DNA from: Shewanella sp. Choline-02u-19
Lineage (GTDB): Bacteria > Pseudomonadota > Gammaproteobacteria > Enterobacterales > Shewanellaceae
NCBI RefSeq assembly: GCF_002836205.1
Contig: NZ_PJBE01000013.1
Location: forward strand, 248,001 to 312,000
Reading direction: 5' to 3'
Length of the DNA: 64,000 nucleotides
How positions within the stretch are numbered: the stretch's first letter is position 1; every line of letters begins with the position of its first letter. The translations under genes and the position numbers were made by a program. The notes under the pieces were generated by a model. It saw nothing but the letters and a program-made list of their open reading frames with translations, was not told the origin of the DNA and ran no database searches. Shown here piece by piece: positions 8,796 to 19,100 of the stretch.

Positions 8796-11700
8796 ATGAA
8801 ACGATTATCTGTGACTAAATTATATATTGCATCACTGTTACTTATCTTGCTATCGGCTTGTGGTGACGGTAGTAACTCAGGCTTTCCTACCGCTGATTGC
8901 GGCGGTAGCGATGACCCGTGTGTTAGTGCTTTTACCATTACCCCAAACAAATCCGCCATACTCCTTGGTGATACACAAACATATCAGGCGTTAGCGACGT
9001 TAACTGATGGCAGTGAAACAGATATCACAGAGCTCGTCTCATGGAGTGTTGAAGACACTGCTATTGCGGTTATTGATCAAGATGATAGCTTAGTTGTCGC
9101 CACTGGATTAGCTAACGGCGTAACGATTATAGCTGCAACTTATCGAGGGCTTAATGATACCGCTGCGCTCTCTGTTGGTGCTGTCACTTTTGGTATTAGC
9201 CCGAGTCAAGCCAGTATTCTTACCGGAATGGTGCAGCCCTACCAAGCGTTTGCCATATTACCCAATGGCGTTCAGTTGAATATCACTGAGCGTGTTAACT
9301 GGACATCAGACAGTCCCAGTATTGCGACTATGAGTGTCGATGGTGCTAATGTTGTTGCCACTGGGCTTACTCATGGCCTTGCTGTTATTTCTGCGGAGTA
9401 TAATGGCGCCAGTATTGTCGCCCAGCTCACCGTTATCAATTCAGTCCCAGAAACATTAGTCATTACTCCTGCCAGTTTGGTGATGTCGGTTGGAGCGGCA
9501 ACGCAATATAGTGCCTATTTGACCACGGTAAACAATGAAGTGATTGATGTTACCTCCTGGGCAACTTGGCTTGTATCTGATACGGATATTGCCAGTATAG
9601 ATGCGAGTGCTTGGCTAACCGCTGTGGCTATAGGGGATACGCAAGTTCAAGCAACAATAGTGCATGATGGCGTAACGCTCAGTGATAGTGCTGCATTAAC
9701 CGTTAACCAAGCGACTCTTAGCAATTTAGTCATCAGTCCCAATAATGGCAAATTCCCCGTGGGTAAAATGGGTGTTTACCATGCAGAGGCTTACTTTTCC
9801 GATGGTAATGTTATCAATGTTACTCGTGAAGTCTCATGGAGTATTGCCGACAGTAAAATTGGAAGTATCGTCGGTTCAGGGGTTTTTGGTGGCGATAGCA
9901 TTGCGCTCACTCCTGGTAAAACCACTGTGAGTGCGACATTTTTATCGGTGACTGCGAGTACTAATGTTGAAGTCACCGCGGCGGAAATCAGAGCGATTAG
10001 CCTTAGCCCACATGATGAAAAAACGCCAGTTGGTACGGTTATTAACTACCAAGCATATGCCTTTTATTCTGATGGTAGTAAGCGAAATATTACCGAACTT
10101 AGCGCGTGGTCAAGTAGTGATCCGAGTATTGCCGCTGTCGGGTTTCGTGGAGGTAAGTCGGGTCAAGCGAATGCATTTAATGTTGGCGTTACTGACATAT
10201 CTGTCACTTATCAGGATATAACCCAATCGACCTCACTTACTGTTAGTGATGCTGTGGTTACTAAGCTACAAATATCACCGCTATCACCAGAGGTGCCGGT
10301 GGGTATAGAAGGGCAATTTCGTGCCATAGCCTATTATTCTGATCATACCACTTCAGATGTCACCGATACGGCATATTGGGTCGTTGACGACTATTCTGTG
10401 GTGACTGTAGTGCCTACTGGCGAATTAGGAGGTTACGCTGAAGCGCTAGCTCAAGGTTCAGCTCTACTTACGGCGAGCTTTGATGGCCAAAGTGTCACTA
10501 CCAGAGTGACTGTCACAGCGGCTGTACTTGAGTCATTATCGTTAAGCCCACCTCAAGTATCTGTACCTGCAGGCACTACGCAGCAGTATCAAGTGTTTGG
10601 TGTGTTCACTGATGGTACAAACCACGATTTAACCACATTTGCTAGTTATCAGAGTAGCGAACCCCATGTGGCATCTATTGATAGCTCAGCATTGGCAAGT
10701 GCCCATATTAAGTCTGAAAATTTGGTGACCATTACAGCATCATATATCGGCATGCAAGCAACGGCATCTCTATCGGTGTCTGATGGTGTACTTGAATTTA
10801 TTACGGTGATACCGGCTAAGCAAAACATATCAGTTGGTCATAAGGGGCAGTTACAAGCATTTGCATTTTATACCGATGGCTTAAGTAATGATGTAAGCCA
10901 GCAGGCAGCTTGGAGTGTTGAAAATGGCGATATTGCCTCGGTAGATAATACCAATGAAAATGCAGGGGTCGTGCTGGGAATTAGTGAAGGTGTTGATACT
11001 GTCACAGCCAGCTTTAAAGGTGAAATCGCGACTAATATCACTACCGTTACGGCAGCTGTATTAGAAAGTGTAAGCATCACACCAGTATCTAAAACCGTCG
11101 CAGCAGGTTTGACCCAACAGTATCGGTTATTCGCCCTATTTTCTGACCGTACTAGTCGTGAAGTGACTAATATAAGTGATTGGCTGTCAGGAGATCCCGT
11201 AGCGGCTACGATAGATCCACAAGGACTTGCGACGACCTATCAAGAGTGGCAAACCGTTATCACGGGAACTTATCAAGGGTTAAGTGCTAGTGCGTCACTA
11301 ACCATCACAGATGCCACGCCAAGCCGTTTACAGGTCACCCCGGTTAATCCAAGTAAGCCGCTAGGCACAGTGAGTCAATTTGTTGCTACGGTTTATTACA
11401 CCGATGGCTATGCTGCAAATGTGACTCAGAGTGCAACTTGGACCTCAAGCAATACTGATATCGTACAGATAACCGCTAGTGGAGCGAGCGGAGGTACTGC
11501 TAGTGCTGATAAGGTTGGGGTGAGTGAAATAACCGCAACAATTGATGGGTTATCAGCCAAAACGAATGCTAGGGTAACGGCAGCCGTATTGAGCAATATT
11601 TATATAAACCCTGTTATTAGCTCAACAGATATAGGTGATAGGATTAACTACCAAGCCATCTGTAAATTTAGCGATGGTTCATTTCATAATTTGCCAAGTA

Positions 11701-14033
11701 ATGGATTGTGGCAAAGTTCAAATATAGATGTTGCCACCATTCAGGTTACAGGGGTTACCAATGCCTTAGCGACTGCGATTGGTGAAGGTACAACAATTAT
11801 AACTGCTCGTGTTGGCGATATTGTGAGTAATGAAGCTGTACTAAATGTTACACCGCTAACACTAACCGCTATTCAAGTCACACCCGCAATAGCAAATGTT
11901 GCGATTGACGCTCAACAACAGTTTATTGCAACGGCCTATTATTCAAACGGATCAAGTGGAGATGTTACCACGCAGGCTACTTGGCTTTCTGATAACACTG
12001 ATATCGTGAATATTACTCCCATTGGTGATAATGGTGGCTTTGCTCATGCTATAAGCGCCGGCATAGCGAATATTACTGCTGTATTGAATACTGTTATTAG
12101 CAATCGTGCTCAAATTACAGTGGCCAGTAAAACTCTCGATAATGTCCAAATTACGCCTAATAATAAAAGTTATAAAATGGGCCAAACTGAGCAGTATAAA
12201 GTCAGTGCTGTCTATGATGATTTGTCCCTTAAAGATGTCACCGCTTATTCTCAAATACAGAGCTTAAGTCCAAATGTTGCCACTTTCGATGCAAATAACA
12301 TGATGACGGCGGTAGGGAGTGGGACTGCTGAGCTTACGACCGTTTATCAAGGGGTGACCAGTGAAAGAGAGTTCTTACATGTTTCAGCTCCCTCACCAAT
12401 CTCGCCAACCATTGAGATTACTCCTGTAAGTATTGATGTGCCGCAAGGAACATTAGGTCGCTATACTGCCACCTTGTATTATGCGGATAATACGATCAAA
12501 AACATCACTCAGCTAGTGGCTTGGTCTTCTGCAGATACAAGTATTATTAATATCCTGCCCACGGGCGAAAATGCTGGTTTTGCTAGGGCTGTTGGTATCG
12601 GTATGACGACGATTAGTGCTGATTTTGAGGGGTTAACAAGTAATACTGCGACCATTAGCGTTAAAGAGAAAGAGTTGGTTTCAATCGAAATCGTGGTCGA
12701 AGATGATGCGATATTTCCGAAAGGAACGACCAAACACTTTACGGCCTTCGCGACCTATAATGATGAAAGTGTTGTCGATATTACTCGAGATGCTACATGG
12801 AAAATCGATGATACTGCGGTAGCCGTCGTGATCAAAGGCTTAGTATATGGTGTGAATATCGGCACTACTAATGTGAATATCTATTTCGGAGGCAAAGAGA
12901 ATAGCCAAGGACTCACCGTCACTAATGCAGTCGCTACCGCGTTAGCAATTACTCCTAGTTACTATGAAATGGCTGTACATACGACCTTAGATTTTACCGT
13001 TATAGCTCGTCTGTCAGACGGCACAACCGAGAACGTAACTAATGATGTCATTAAGAGCAGTTCTGGGACTGCCGACATTGAAATTATTGACCAAGAAGAG
13101 CTGTTTGTTACTGTTGAGGGGATCACAACAGGTAATGCCATCGTCAAAGCGGATTATGATAATCTCAGCGCTAATGCCAACTTGGTGATAATCCCAGCGA
13201 CTTTGGACTCTATTAGTATCACACCGTTAGACGAAACCATTTCGTTGGGTTCGACTCTACAGTATCAAGCCAAGGCTCTATATAGCGATGGTAGTGAAGT
13301 TAATATCACCAAAGATACCAGCTGGAAAAGCATGAATACTAGCATCGCCTCAATACAAAATTACAGCAACGCCGGTATCGCAACTGGAGTATCGACAGGG
13401 AGCACAACAATCCAGGCAACATTTAAAGGTGTCAGTACCTCTACTAGCCTTACCGTTGGTGCAAGTTGTGGTAATAAGAAGCCAGATACCATCTATATTC
13501 GACCAGAGAATGCAATAATCAGCTTAAATACCGAAATGCAGTACACCCTTTTCGGGCTCTGGTTTAATGGCTGCACCGCAGAGCTTACACAAAACAATGC
13601 GGGTAATTGGTCAAGTAGTGATAACAAGCTTGTTGCTATCGGGAAAAAGAATGGTATCGCTTTAGCTAAAAAAGTGGGAGCGACTAAAATAAATGCCAAT
13701 TACCAAAGCTTAACGGCGACGTCGGTCAATGTCACTGTGACTAATGAGGAAGTGTTGTCAGTCAGTATCCAGCCTGCTCCATCGGCAATATTGGCTAAAG
13801 GCGGGTCACTTAGCTATCTCTGCTCTGCAAGAACTGCAATTAATGGGATTGAACAAGCTGAAAAGTTTGTTACGGGCCTCGCAAGTTATAGTTCAAGCGA
13901 TACTAGATTAGCGGTTATTGGTAGCAATAACGGTACGTATCAAACAATTACTGCCTTGAGCATTGCAGGGAATACGACGATTACTTGCAGTTATGGTGGT
14001 AAAGATAGCCAGTCTAAACTGACGATTCAGTAG
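8796..14033 (+). CDS. giant lipoprotein with about 19 bacterial Ig-like (Big_2) repeats
   Basis: 1745 residues with a lipoprotein signal peptide, lipobox L-S-A-C at about residues 19-22, then about 19 tandem repeats of roughly 85-95 residues. Each repeat starts like 'ISPxxxxxxVGxxxQYxA', continues 'YSDGSxxDVTxxAxW' and ends 'VTAxFxGxxAxxxLTV', the pattern of Big_2 domains found in invasin/intimin-type and surface adhesins. No protease, anchor or toxin domain is seen; the last repeats hold a few extra cysteines. It is probably a long filament anchored in the outer membrane for adhesion or surface structure (inference). AGGAG lies 9 nt before ATG, inside the end of the ompA-like gene, and the 2-bp gap implies coupling with it. 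Confidence 0.85.
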   Translation: MKRLSVTKLYIASLLLILLSACGDGSNSGFPTADCGGSDDPCVSAFTITPNKSAILLGDTQTYQALATLTDGSETDITELVSWSVEDTAIAVIDQDDSLVVATGLANGVTIIAATYRGLNDTAALSVGAVTFGISPSQASILTGMVQPYQAFAILPNGVQLNITERVNWTSDSPSIATMSVDGANVVATGLTHGLAVISAEYNGASIVAQLTVINSVPETLVITPASLVMSVGAATQYSAYLTTVNNEVIDVTSWATWLVSDTDIASIDASAWLTAVAIGDTQVQATIVHDGVTLSDSAALTVNQATLSNLVISPNNGKFPVGKMGVYHAEAYFSDGNVINVTREVSWSIADSKIGSIVGSGVFGGDSIALTPGKTTVSATFLSVTASTNVEVTAAEIRAISLSPHDEKTPVGTVINYQAYAFYSDGSKRNITELSAWSSSDPSIAAVGFRGGKSGQANAFNVGVTDISVTYQDITQSTSLTVSDAVVTKLQISPLSPEVPVGIEGQFRAIAYYSDHTTSDVTDTAYWVVDDYSVVTVVPTGELGGYAEALAQGSALLTASFDGQSVTTRVTVTAAVLESLSLSPPQVSVPAGTTQQYQVFGVFTDGTNHDLTTFASYQSSEPHVASIDSSALASAHIKSENLVTITASYIGMQATASLSVSDGVLEFITVIPAKQNISVGHKGQLQAFAFYTDGLSNDVSQQAAWSVENGDIASVDNTNENAGVVLGISEGVDTVTASFKGEIATNITTVTAAVLESVSITPVSKTVAAGLTQQYRLFALFSDRTSREVTNISDWLSGDPVAATIDPQGLATTYQEWQTVITGTYQGLSASASLTITDATPSRLQVTPVNPSKPLGTVSQFVATVYYTDGYAANVTQSATWTSSNTDIVQITASGASGGTASADKVGVSEITATIDGLSAKTNARVTAAVLSNIYINPVISSTDIGDRINYQAICKFSDGSFHNLPSNGLWQSSNIDVATIQVTGVTNALATAIGEGTTIITARVGDIVSNEAVLNVTPLTLTAIQVTPAIANVAIDAQQQFIATAYYSNGSSGDVTTQATWLSDNTDIVNITPIGDNGGFAHAISAGIANITAVLNTVISNRAQITVASKTLDNVQITPNNKSYKMGQTEQYKVSAVYDDLSLKDVTAYSQIQSLSPNVATFDANNMMTAVGSGTAELTTVYQGVTSEREFLHVSAPSPISPTIEITPVSIDVPQGTLGRYTATLYYADNTIKNITQLVAWSSADTSIINILPTGENAGFARAVGIGMTTISADFEGLTSNTATISVKEKELVSIEIVVEDDAIFPKGTTKHFTAFATYNDESVVDITRDATWKIDDTAVAVVIKGLVYGVNIGTTNVNIYFGGKENSQGLTVTNAVATALAITPSYYEMAVHTTLDFTVIARLSDGTTENVTNDVIKSSSGTADIEIIDQEELFVTVEGITTGNAIVKADYDNLSANANLVIIPATLDSISITPLDETISLGSTLQYQAKALYSDGSEVNITKDTSWKSMNTSIASIQNYSNAGIATGVSTGSTTIQATFKGVSTSTSLTVGASCGNKKPDTIYIRPENAIISLNTEMQYTLFGLWFNGCTAELTQNNAGNWSSSDNKLVAIGKKNGIALAKKVGATKINANYQSLTATSVNVTVTNEEVLSVSIQPAPSAILAKGGSLSYLCSARTAINGIEQAEKFVTGLASYSSSDTRLAVIGSNNGTYQTITALSIAGNTTITCSYGGKDSQSKLTIQ

Positions 14034-14249
14034 TAACGTAAGGGTTAAAGACACTAAATTGTCATCAAAGCAATGTGCTACTCAGCATTTCTATCTTAAA
14101 TGTCGATAGTTCTTAGCTGAAACTGTTGTTTAGCAAGCCAAACCCCCAAGGTGGCCCACATCACTTATTACCGATACTGCAACGACGATAGTATGGGAGT
14201 TTCGCTCGTTTGTATTGGCATTAGGATTCTAGTTTTGGTCTATTGATGA

Positions 14250-14279
14250 GACCCCTTAAAGCTTAAGTTTTAAGGGGTC
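14250..14279. terminator. bidirectional terminator hairpin
   Basis: An 11-bp perfect inverted repeat (GACCCCTTAAA ... TTTAAGGGGTC) sits between the convergent Ig-repeat lipoprotein gene and pfaD. It can end transcription from both sides. The rest of the gap 14034-14317 shows nothing else. Confidence 0.7.
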
Positions 14280-14317
14280 GAAGTTCTGTAGCGCTTTCTA
14301 GTAATGTCCTTAAGCTC

Positions 14318-15946
14318 CTAAGCCATGCGCTGTGTTGGTTTCCAGCGTAGTAACTGAGTCGGTAACTTAACGCCTTGTGAGGTTAAGCTATTAACGCGGT
14401 TAAGGTACGCTGCGCCATACATCAGGTGCTTAGCCACATCGACGGCATTTCGGTGTTGGTAGTTATCTAAATAGCTGCCTTTAGCCCATTGGTTGAAAGC
14501 GCCTAATGCAGGACCCGCCCATATTTGGTAGTCCATTTCACGGCCGACTTCACCTGAATTTGACCAGCGGCTAGAAAGCCCCAAGTACCAGCGGAAGATG
14601 AGTGCCATTTTACGTTTAGGGTTGCCTTCAGCGCGTTCAATTTGCTTAGGGTCACGTTCATTAAAGTGTGCAACAGTACCGGCCCAGATCTCATCTAAGC
14701 TTGAGCGGAAAACTTGCTTTTCAAGCTTCTCACGCTCAGCGGCTGGAATTGCTTCGATAGAGTCATAACGGGTGTAGAGCTCATACAGCTTGTTGGCTCG
14801 CATTGGGAACAAGGTACCGCGCTTAACCACTTGCAGTTTTACGCCCATCTCGAACATATCTGCAGCAGGTGCCATAGTCACATCGGCCATTTCGGTGGTC
14901 GAAAGCAACTTACGCGTATGCTCACTGGCGCCTGCTTCAACGCAAGCTTGGTTGACTGAACCAGTAACAATGTACGCCGCGCCCATGTTAAAGGTTGCGA
15001 GTGCCGCATCGGGTGTTCCAACGCCGCCGCCACAGCCGACGCGAATGGGTATTGGGTACTGGTACTTATCTTGAATTTCTTCTTTAAGCGCCAAAATAGT
15101 AGGTAACAGTGTCACTAATGGACGGTTATCGGTATGACCGCCGGAGTCAGCTTCGGCAGTGATGTCATCTGCCATAGGCACAGTGAGTGCCAGTTCCATC
15201 TGCTCACGAGTGATTGAACCATCATCGACCAATTTTTGCAGCATTTTAGCTGGCGCTGGCATCATGAATTTTTCAGCCACTTCAGTACGGCTCACTTTGG
15301 CAATTACCTTGTTAGCGATAACCACATTGCCTTGTGCATCACGGCTGAGACCCGCAGCGCGGTAATAGACGATTTGTGGTGTCAGGCCTAAAAAGGCCGA
15401 CGCTTCAACGGTGCGCACTTTATGCTTTAAAAATAGCTCAACGCTGCCACGCTCTAACGCTGGCTCACTTGGGCTATGAATAAGGTTAAACATGTAAGGG
15501 CCGTTCGGCAGTGCTTTTTGAATGCGGTTAATGGCCGCTTCTACGCGGTTCGGGATCAGGCCTGCTGCGCCAAATGAGCAAAGAATACCCGCTTGACCGA
15601 GTGCGATAACGAGCTCTTCAGACGAAATGCCATTAGCCATTGCACCGGCGTAATAAGCATACTTTACCCCGTGAACGCGGCGGAAATTGCTATCACCTAA
15701 GCTTTCAGTGCCAAGGGCGGGAGTGAATGCTGCGACAGGCAGGGCGTTGTTGTTAGCCGCTTGCTCAGAGACTAGATCGGCAGTCTGCGCTATACCAAAG
15801 CCTTTATCACTATGATTGACCACGTAGCAGCCACGGCTGAAGTCTTTTAGCTGTTGCTCCATCACGGTGGCATCAAAGCTGATGTTGGACTCATTTACAG
15901 CCCAAGGCCACGGAGATAGCATTTCGTTTGTTGTCGTAGGATTCAT
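14318..15946 (-). CDS. pfaD: PUFA synthase enoyl reductase subunit PfaD
   Basis: 542 residues, the normal length for PfaD. It belongs to the FMN-dependent 2-nitropropane dioxygenase-like TIM-barrel family and acts as the trans enoyl-ACP reductase of the polyunsaturated fatty acid synthase. The family-typical glycine-rich stretch 'RVGCGGGVGTPDAALATF' and the phosphate-binding 'GAAYIVTGSVNQ' are present, as are the conserved 'YAYYAGAMANGI' and C-terminal 'YLGLSSRWSNSGEVGREMDYQIW'. It is the last gene of the locus, 200 bp after pfaC; the gap contains a long palindrome, so unlike A-B-C it is not translationally coupled. A decayed fragment of a homologue lies at 7226-7372. Confidence 0.97.
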   Translation of the reverse strand: MNPTTTNEMLSPWPWAVNESNISFDATVMEQQLKDFSRGCYVVNHSDKGFGIAQTADLVSEQAANNNALPVAAFTPALGTESLGDSNFRRVHGVKYAYYAGAMANGISSEELVIALGQAGILCSFGAAGLIPNRVEAAINRIQKALPNGPYMFNLIHSPSEPALERGSVELFLKHKVRTVEASAFLGLTPQIVYYRAAGLSRDAQGNVVIANKVIAKVSRTEVAEKFMMPAPAKMLQKLVDDGSITREQMELALTVPMADDITAEADSGGHTDNRPLVTLLPTILALKEEIQDKYQYPIPIRVGCGGGVGTPDAALATFNMGAAYIVTGSVNQACVEAGASEHTRKLLSTTEMADVTMAPAADMFEMGVKLQVVKRGTLFPMRANKLYELYTRYDSIEAIPAAEREKLEKQVFRSSLDEIWAGTVAHFNERDPKQIERAEGNPKRKMALIFRWYLGLSSRWSNSGEVGREMDYQIWAGPALGAFNQWAKGSYLDNYQHRNAVDVAKHLMYGAAYLNRVNSLTSQGVKLPTQLLRWKPTQRMA

Positions 15947-16028
15947 TATATTTAAGACCCTTAATTATTTGTTTTGAGCTACTTGTTCTATTTAAGCTCT
16001 TTCTAAATTTTTTCTTATCGCGCGATAT

Positions 16029-16151
16029 TTTAATGGCTGAGGGCGATGCTAGTTCGTCTTGCTTCTAGGAGAAGGCGCGCAGCCTATATTTATAGGTGAG
16101 CACCTTCGACAAGGAAGCATGGCGACAATAGCAAGCTAATCAGCCATTAAA
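16029..16151. repeat. 123-bp imperfect palindrome between pfaC and pfaD
   Basis: The ends are perfect 12-bp inverted repeats (TTTAATGGCTGA at 16029-16040 and its complement at 16140-16151) and the centre is a palindrome, CCTATATTTATAGG, at 16083-16096. The intervening arms pair imperfectly along nearly the whole length, by eye around 70 percent. The right end includes the pfaC stop codon (16147-16149). The RNA of either strand could fold into one long hairpin. It resembles a miniature inverted-repeat element or an extragenic palindromic repeat rather than a simple terminator; no second copy was noticed in this window. Confidence 0.75.
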
Positions 16152-19100
16152 GGGCTTCTTCGATACTGATGGCAATATCAAACACTTCATAAATACGCAG
16201 ACCATCTTTACTTAGGCTGGCATTACCAGTGATGACCTTCTTGCCATCTTTGTCATCTTCGACTGAAGTGATGCTGACATCCATAGACATCTGCTTGTTT
16301 AATGGGTTGATCTGACCACGATACTTCCATTTGATGTTCGACAAAATTTGGCCGAACTTTGGATTTTTAAAGCCCGCACCCAAATCCTTGCTAATCGCAT
16401 AAGTTTGCATGGTTTCGATAATTGCTTCAACACCTAGTGAGCCAGGCATCACTGGATCTTGATGGAAGTGGAACTGGAAGAACCAATCGCTTGGGTCAAT
16501 CGTACGTTCAGCATACAGATAACCTAAACCTGCAGTGCCGCCGTTATCAACAATCTCAACACTGTCGATAAAGTTAAGCTGGCCACCGGCCAAACGGTAA
16601 TGCGGTTGGCTTGCTGGTGCATTAAAGTGACGAGCACCTTTGTCCAGTAAGTTGACTGTGATGTCTGCAGCAATGCCTTTAGCAACATGCCAAGGTTGAG
16701 TCACTTTACCGTTATCCAGACCGAGCTGATCTTTCAGTGCTTCACCTTTAAAGTAACCAAATACCGCGGTGCCGCGATAGAAAGGTTCACCGTCGGTACT
16801 GAGTTCGAAGCTGAAGCTTTGGATAATGTTGGTGCCGGCCATTACCGTAGAAAGTAAGCGTGAGTCATTGCGAATAGTTTTACCGCGTAAATCCACTTCT
16901 CGTAGCAATTCACCTGCGCCATCGAGGTTACGGAAAAACAGTTCAAGTCCTGGAAAACCTAATGTGGTGCCCATGTAACCTGAAATAAAGCCGTTAGGTT
17001 GCAGTGAAATTTCCATCAATATCGAGTATGGCATGGTGGATGCGTGGTTATTCTTGTCGAAATACCACGCGTCGCTTGGCACTTCATACTCAGCGATACA
17101 CGATGAAGGCTTTTTAAATTCGCCGCGTTTACCGTTAACTTCAATAACACGCGTGGTGACTTGCAAATCGCCACACGGAGTACGTGGTGGGATCATGCCG
17201 CGGTAGATTGAAAACTCTGGGCCGAAGCAGTTTTCAATGTTACCCGTAGCAAACTCAAACATGTGATACGGCGTAAACGGCACGGTATCAGGCACTCGAT
17301 TTGGATAGTCTGGCGTGATAGGCGCTTCGACGTGTGAAATTGGGATAACGCCTTTGTTCGGTGCTTTGCTCAAATCAGGGATTTGCGCCATTAGCGGGGC
17401 GTTAACTGATGCTGGTTGGTAGCCTTGCTTAGTTGATGCACTCGGTGCTTGTTTCTCTGCTGTGCGCTCTAAAAGAGGATAGCGAACACATTCGTCTTCC
17501 TCTTTTATCATCACGCCTAGGTTTTGGAAATCAACCACGGCTTTGCCGTTAAGCAAGATGTCGATATTGGCTTTGGCATACGGGCGAGGACTAAAACCGA
17601 TTTCAGTGATTTCCATGCGGTAAGTCAGTACGCCAGATTGTGGCAATACCTGTCCGCGACAACGCACTTGTTGCGATGCATTTTCAAGCGGTTGGAAACG
17701 ACCGTTTTGCGTTTGAGTGTGCATACCTAGGTGCAGCATATAGAACTGCAATAGTTGACCACAACCTTCAGCCATAAGAGAGCCTGCCATCACTTGGTCA
17801 CCTTGGAAGTGACAAGGGAAGTACCAATGGTTTGCCTCTAGTTGCTTATGGCCTTCAATAAGCCCTAAACCCCAAGTGCCGCCATTGCGGTCAATCTTGC
17901 TCACTTGTTCGATCATCAAGAACTTCTCTGATGCGAAGCAAAGTGACGGTTGAGCTGCCCCTTGATGACTAGGACCAAAACAGCCTTCGATATCTGCGCT
18001 GAGAAGTTTATGGATCTCAGGGTAGCTAAAGCTGGTTTTAGGACAATCTAGCAGTGGGTTAAAGGTTTTCTTTACCACTAAGCTACGGGCTTTAACTTCG
18101 TCTTCAGTGCGAATAACACCTTTGCCGTCAGCCAGCTCTTCATCAGTGAAGAAACCAGCACAACCGCCGTCCATTTTAAGGATCATGGTGTCGCCAACAA
18201 AACACTCGTAAGAGAAGAAGAACAACAGTGTTTCGCCGTTACGGGCATAGTTGTTGATCTTAATATCATAACGCAAGGTGTCGCCGCCACGTGGCAAATC
18301 GCCAAGGAAGGTCAGGGTACAATCGAGTAGGCGATAAACACGCTCACCTTTGTTCTCAAAGTCGATACCCAAATAGCTGATCAACATTAAGTCACATTGA
18401 CCAGACTCTACCGCAACCGCCCATGGGATCTGGCCATCAACTAAGTAAGGTGCATCCACAGGGATGTCGTATTCAGTGGTCATTGAACAAGGCTTGTACT
18501 CGTTCATAGTGGCGTCAAGTTTGGTGACACGTGATACCAATAGGTAATCTGTGGTGGGTAGGCGAACGCGACGCGAATAACTGTCGATGATGGCGTAATC
18601 ACTACCAAATACATTGCCAATATCACCTTCTGCATATTCCACAAGGTCGGCGTAGTTCCAGATACAAGGTTTAAGCGCAGGATTCGGTGCAATATAAGGC
18701 GCGACGTTGGCATGATCCGGCGTAATGACAGCGACGTTAGCAGCGCTTGCTGGCACAGCCTGTATAGTGGCCGGTGCAGTTAACACGGGTGCCGGTGCTG
18801 ATACGATTGCTTGGCCGGTAACTTGTGCCAATTGTTGCTTTAATAGTGCATCGGCAACCTGCATTCCTGCAGAGCGGCTTTTTAGAAAAGCATGATGAGC
18901 TTGCTGCGCTAATTGCTGATTCTGTTGGAACGCAGCTAAGTCACCTGCTGATACATCAATCGCAGTGGCTGTATTGCTTACTTGAGTCGGTTTAACTTGA
19001 GTCGTCATAGATAAAGTGCCTAATGCTTGAGCCGAAACTGCAGCCGTTACTGGAACGGGGGCAGTTGCTGTACTCATAGGTAAGGTAGATTGCTGAGCTG

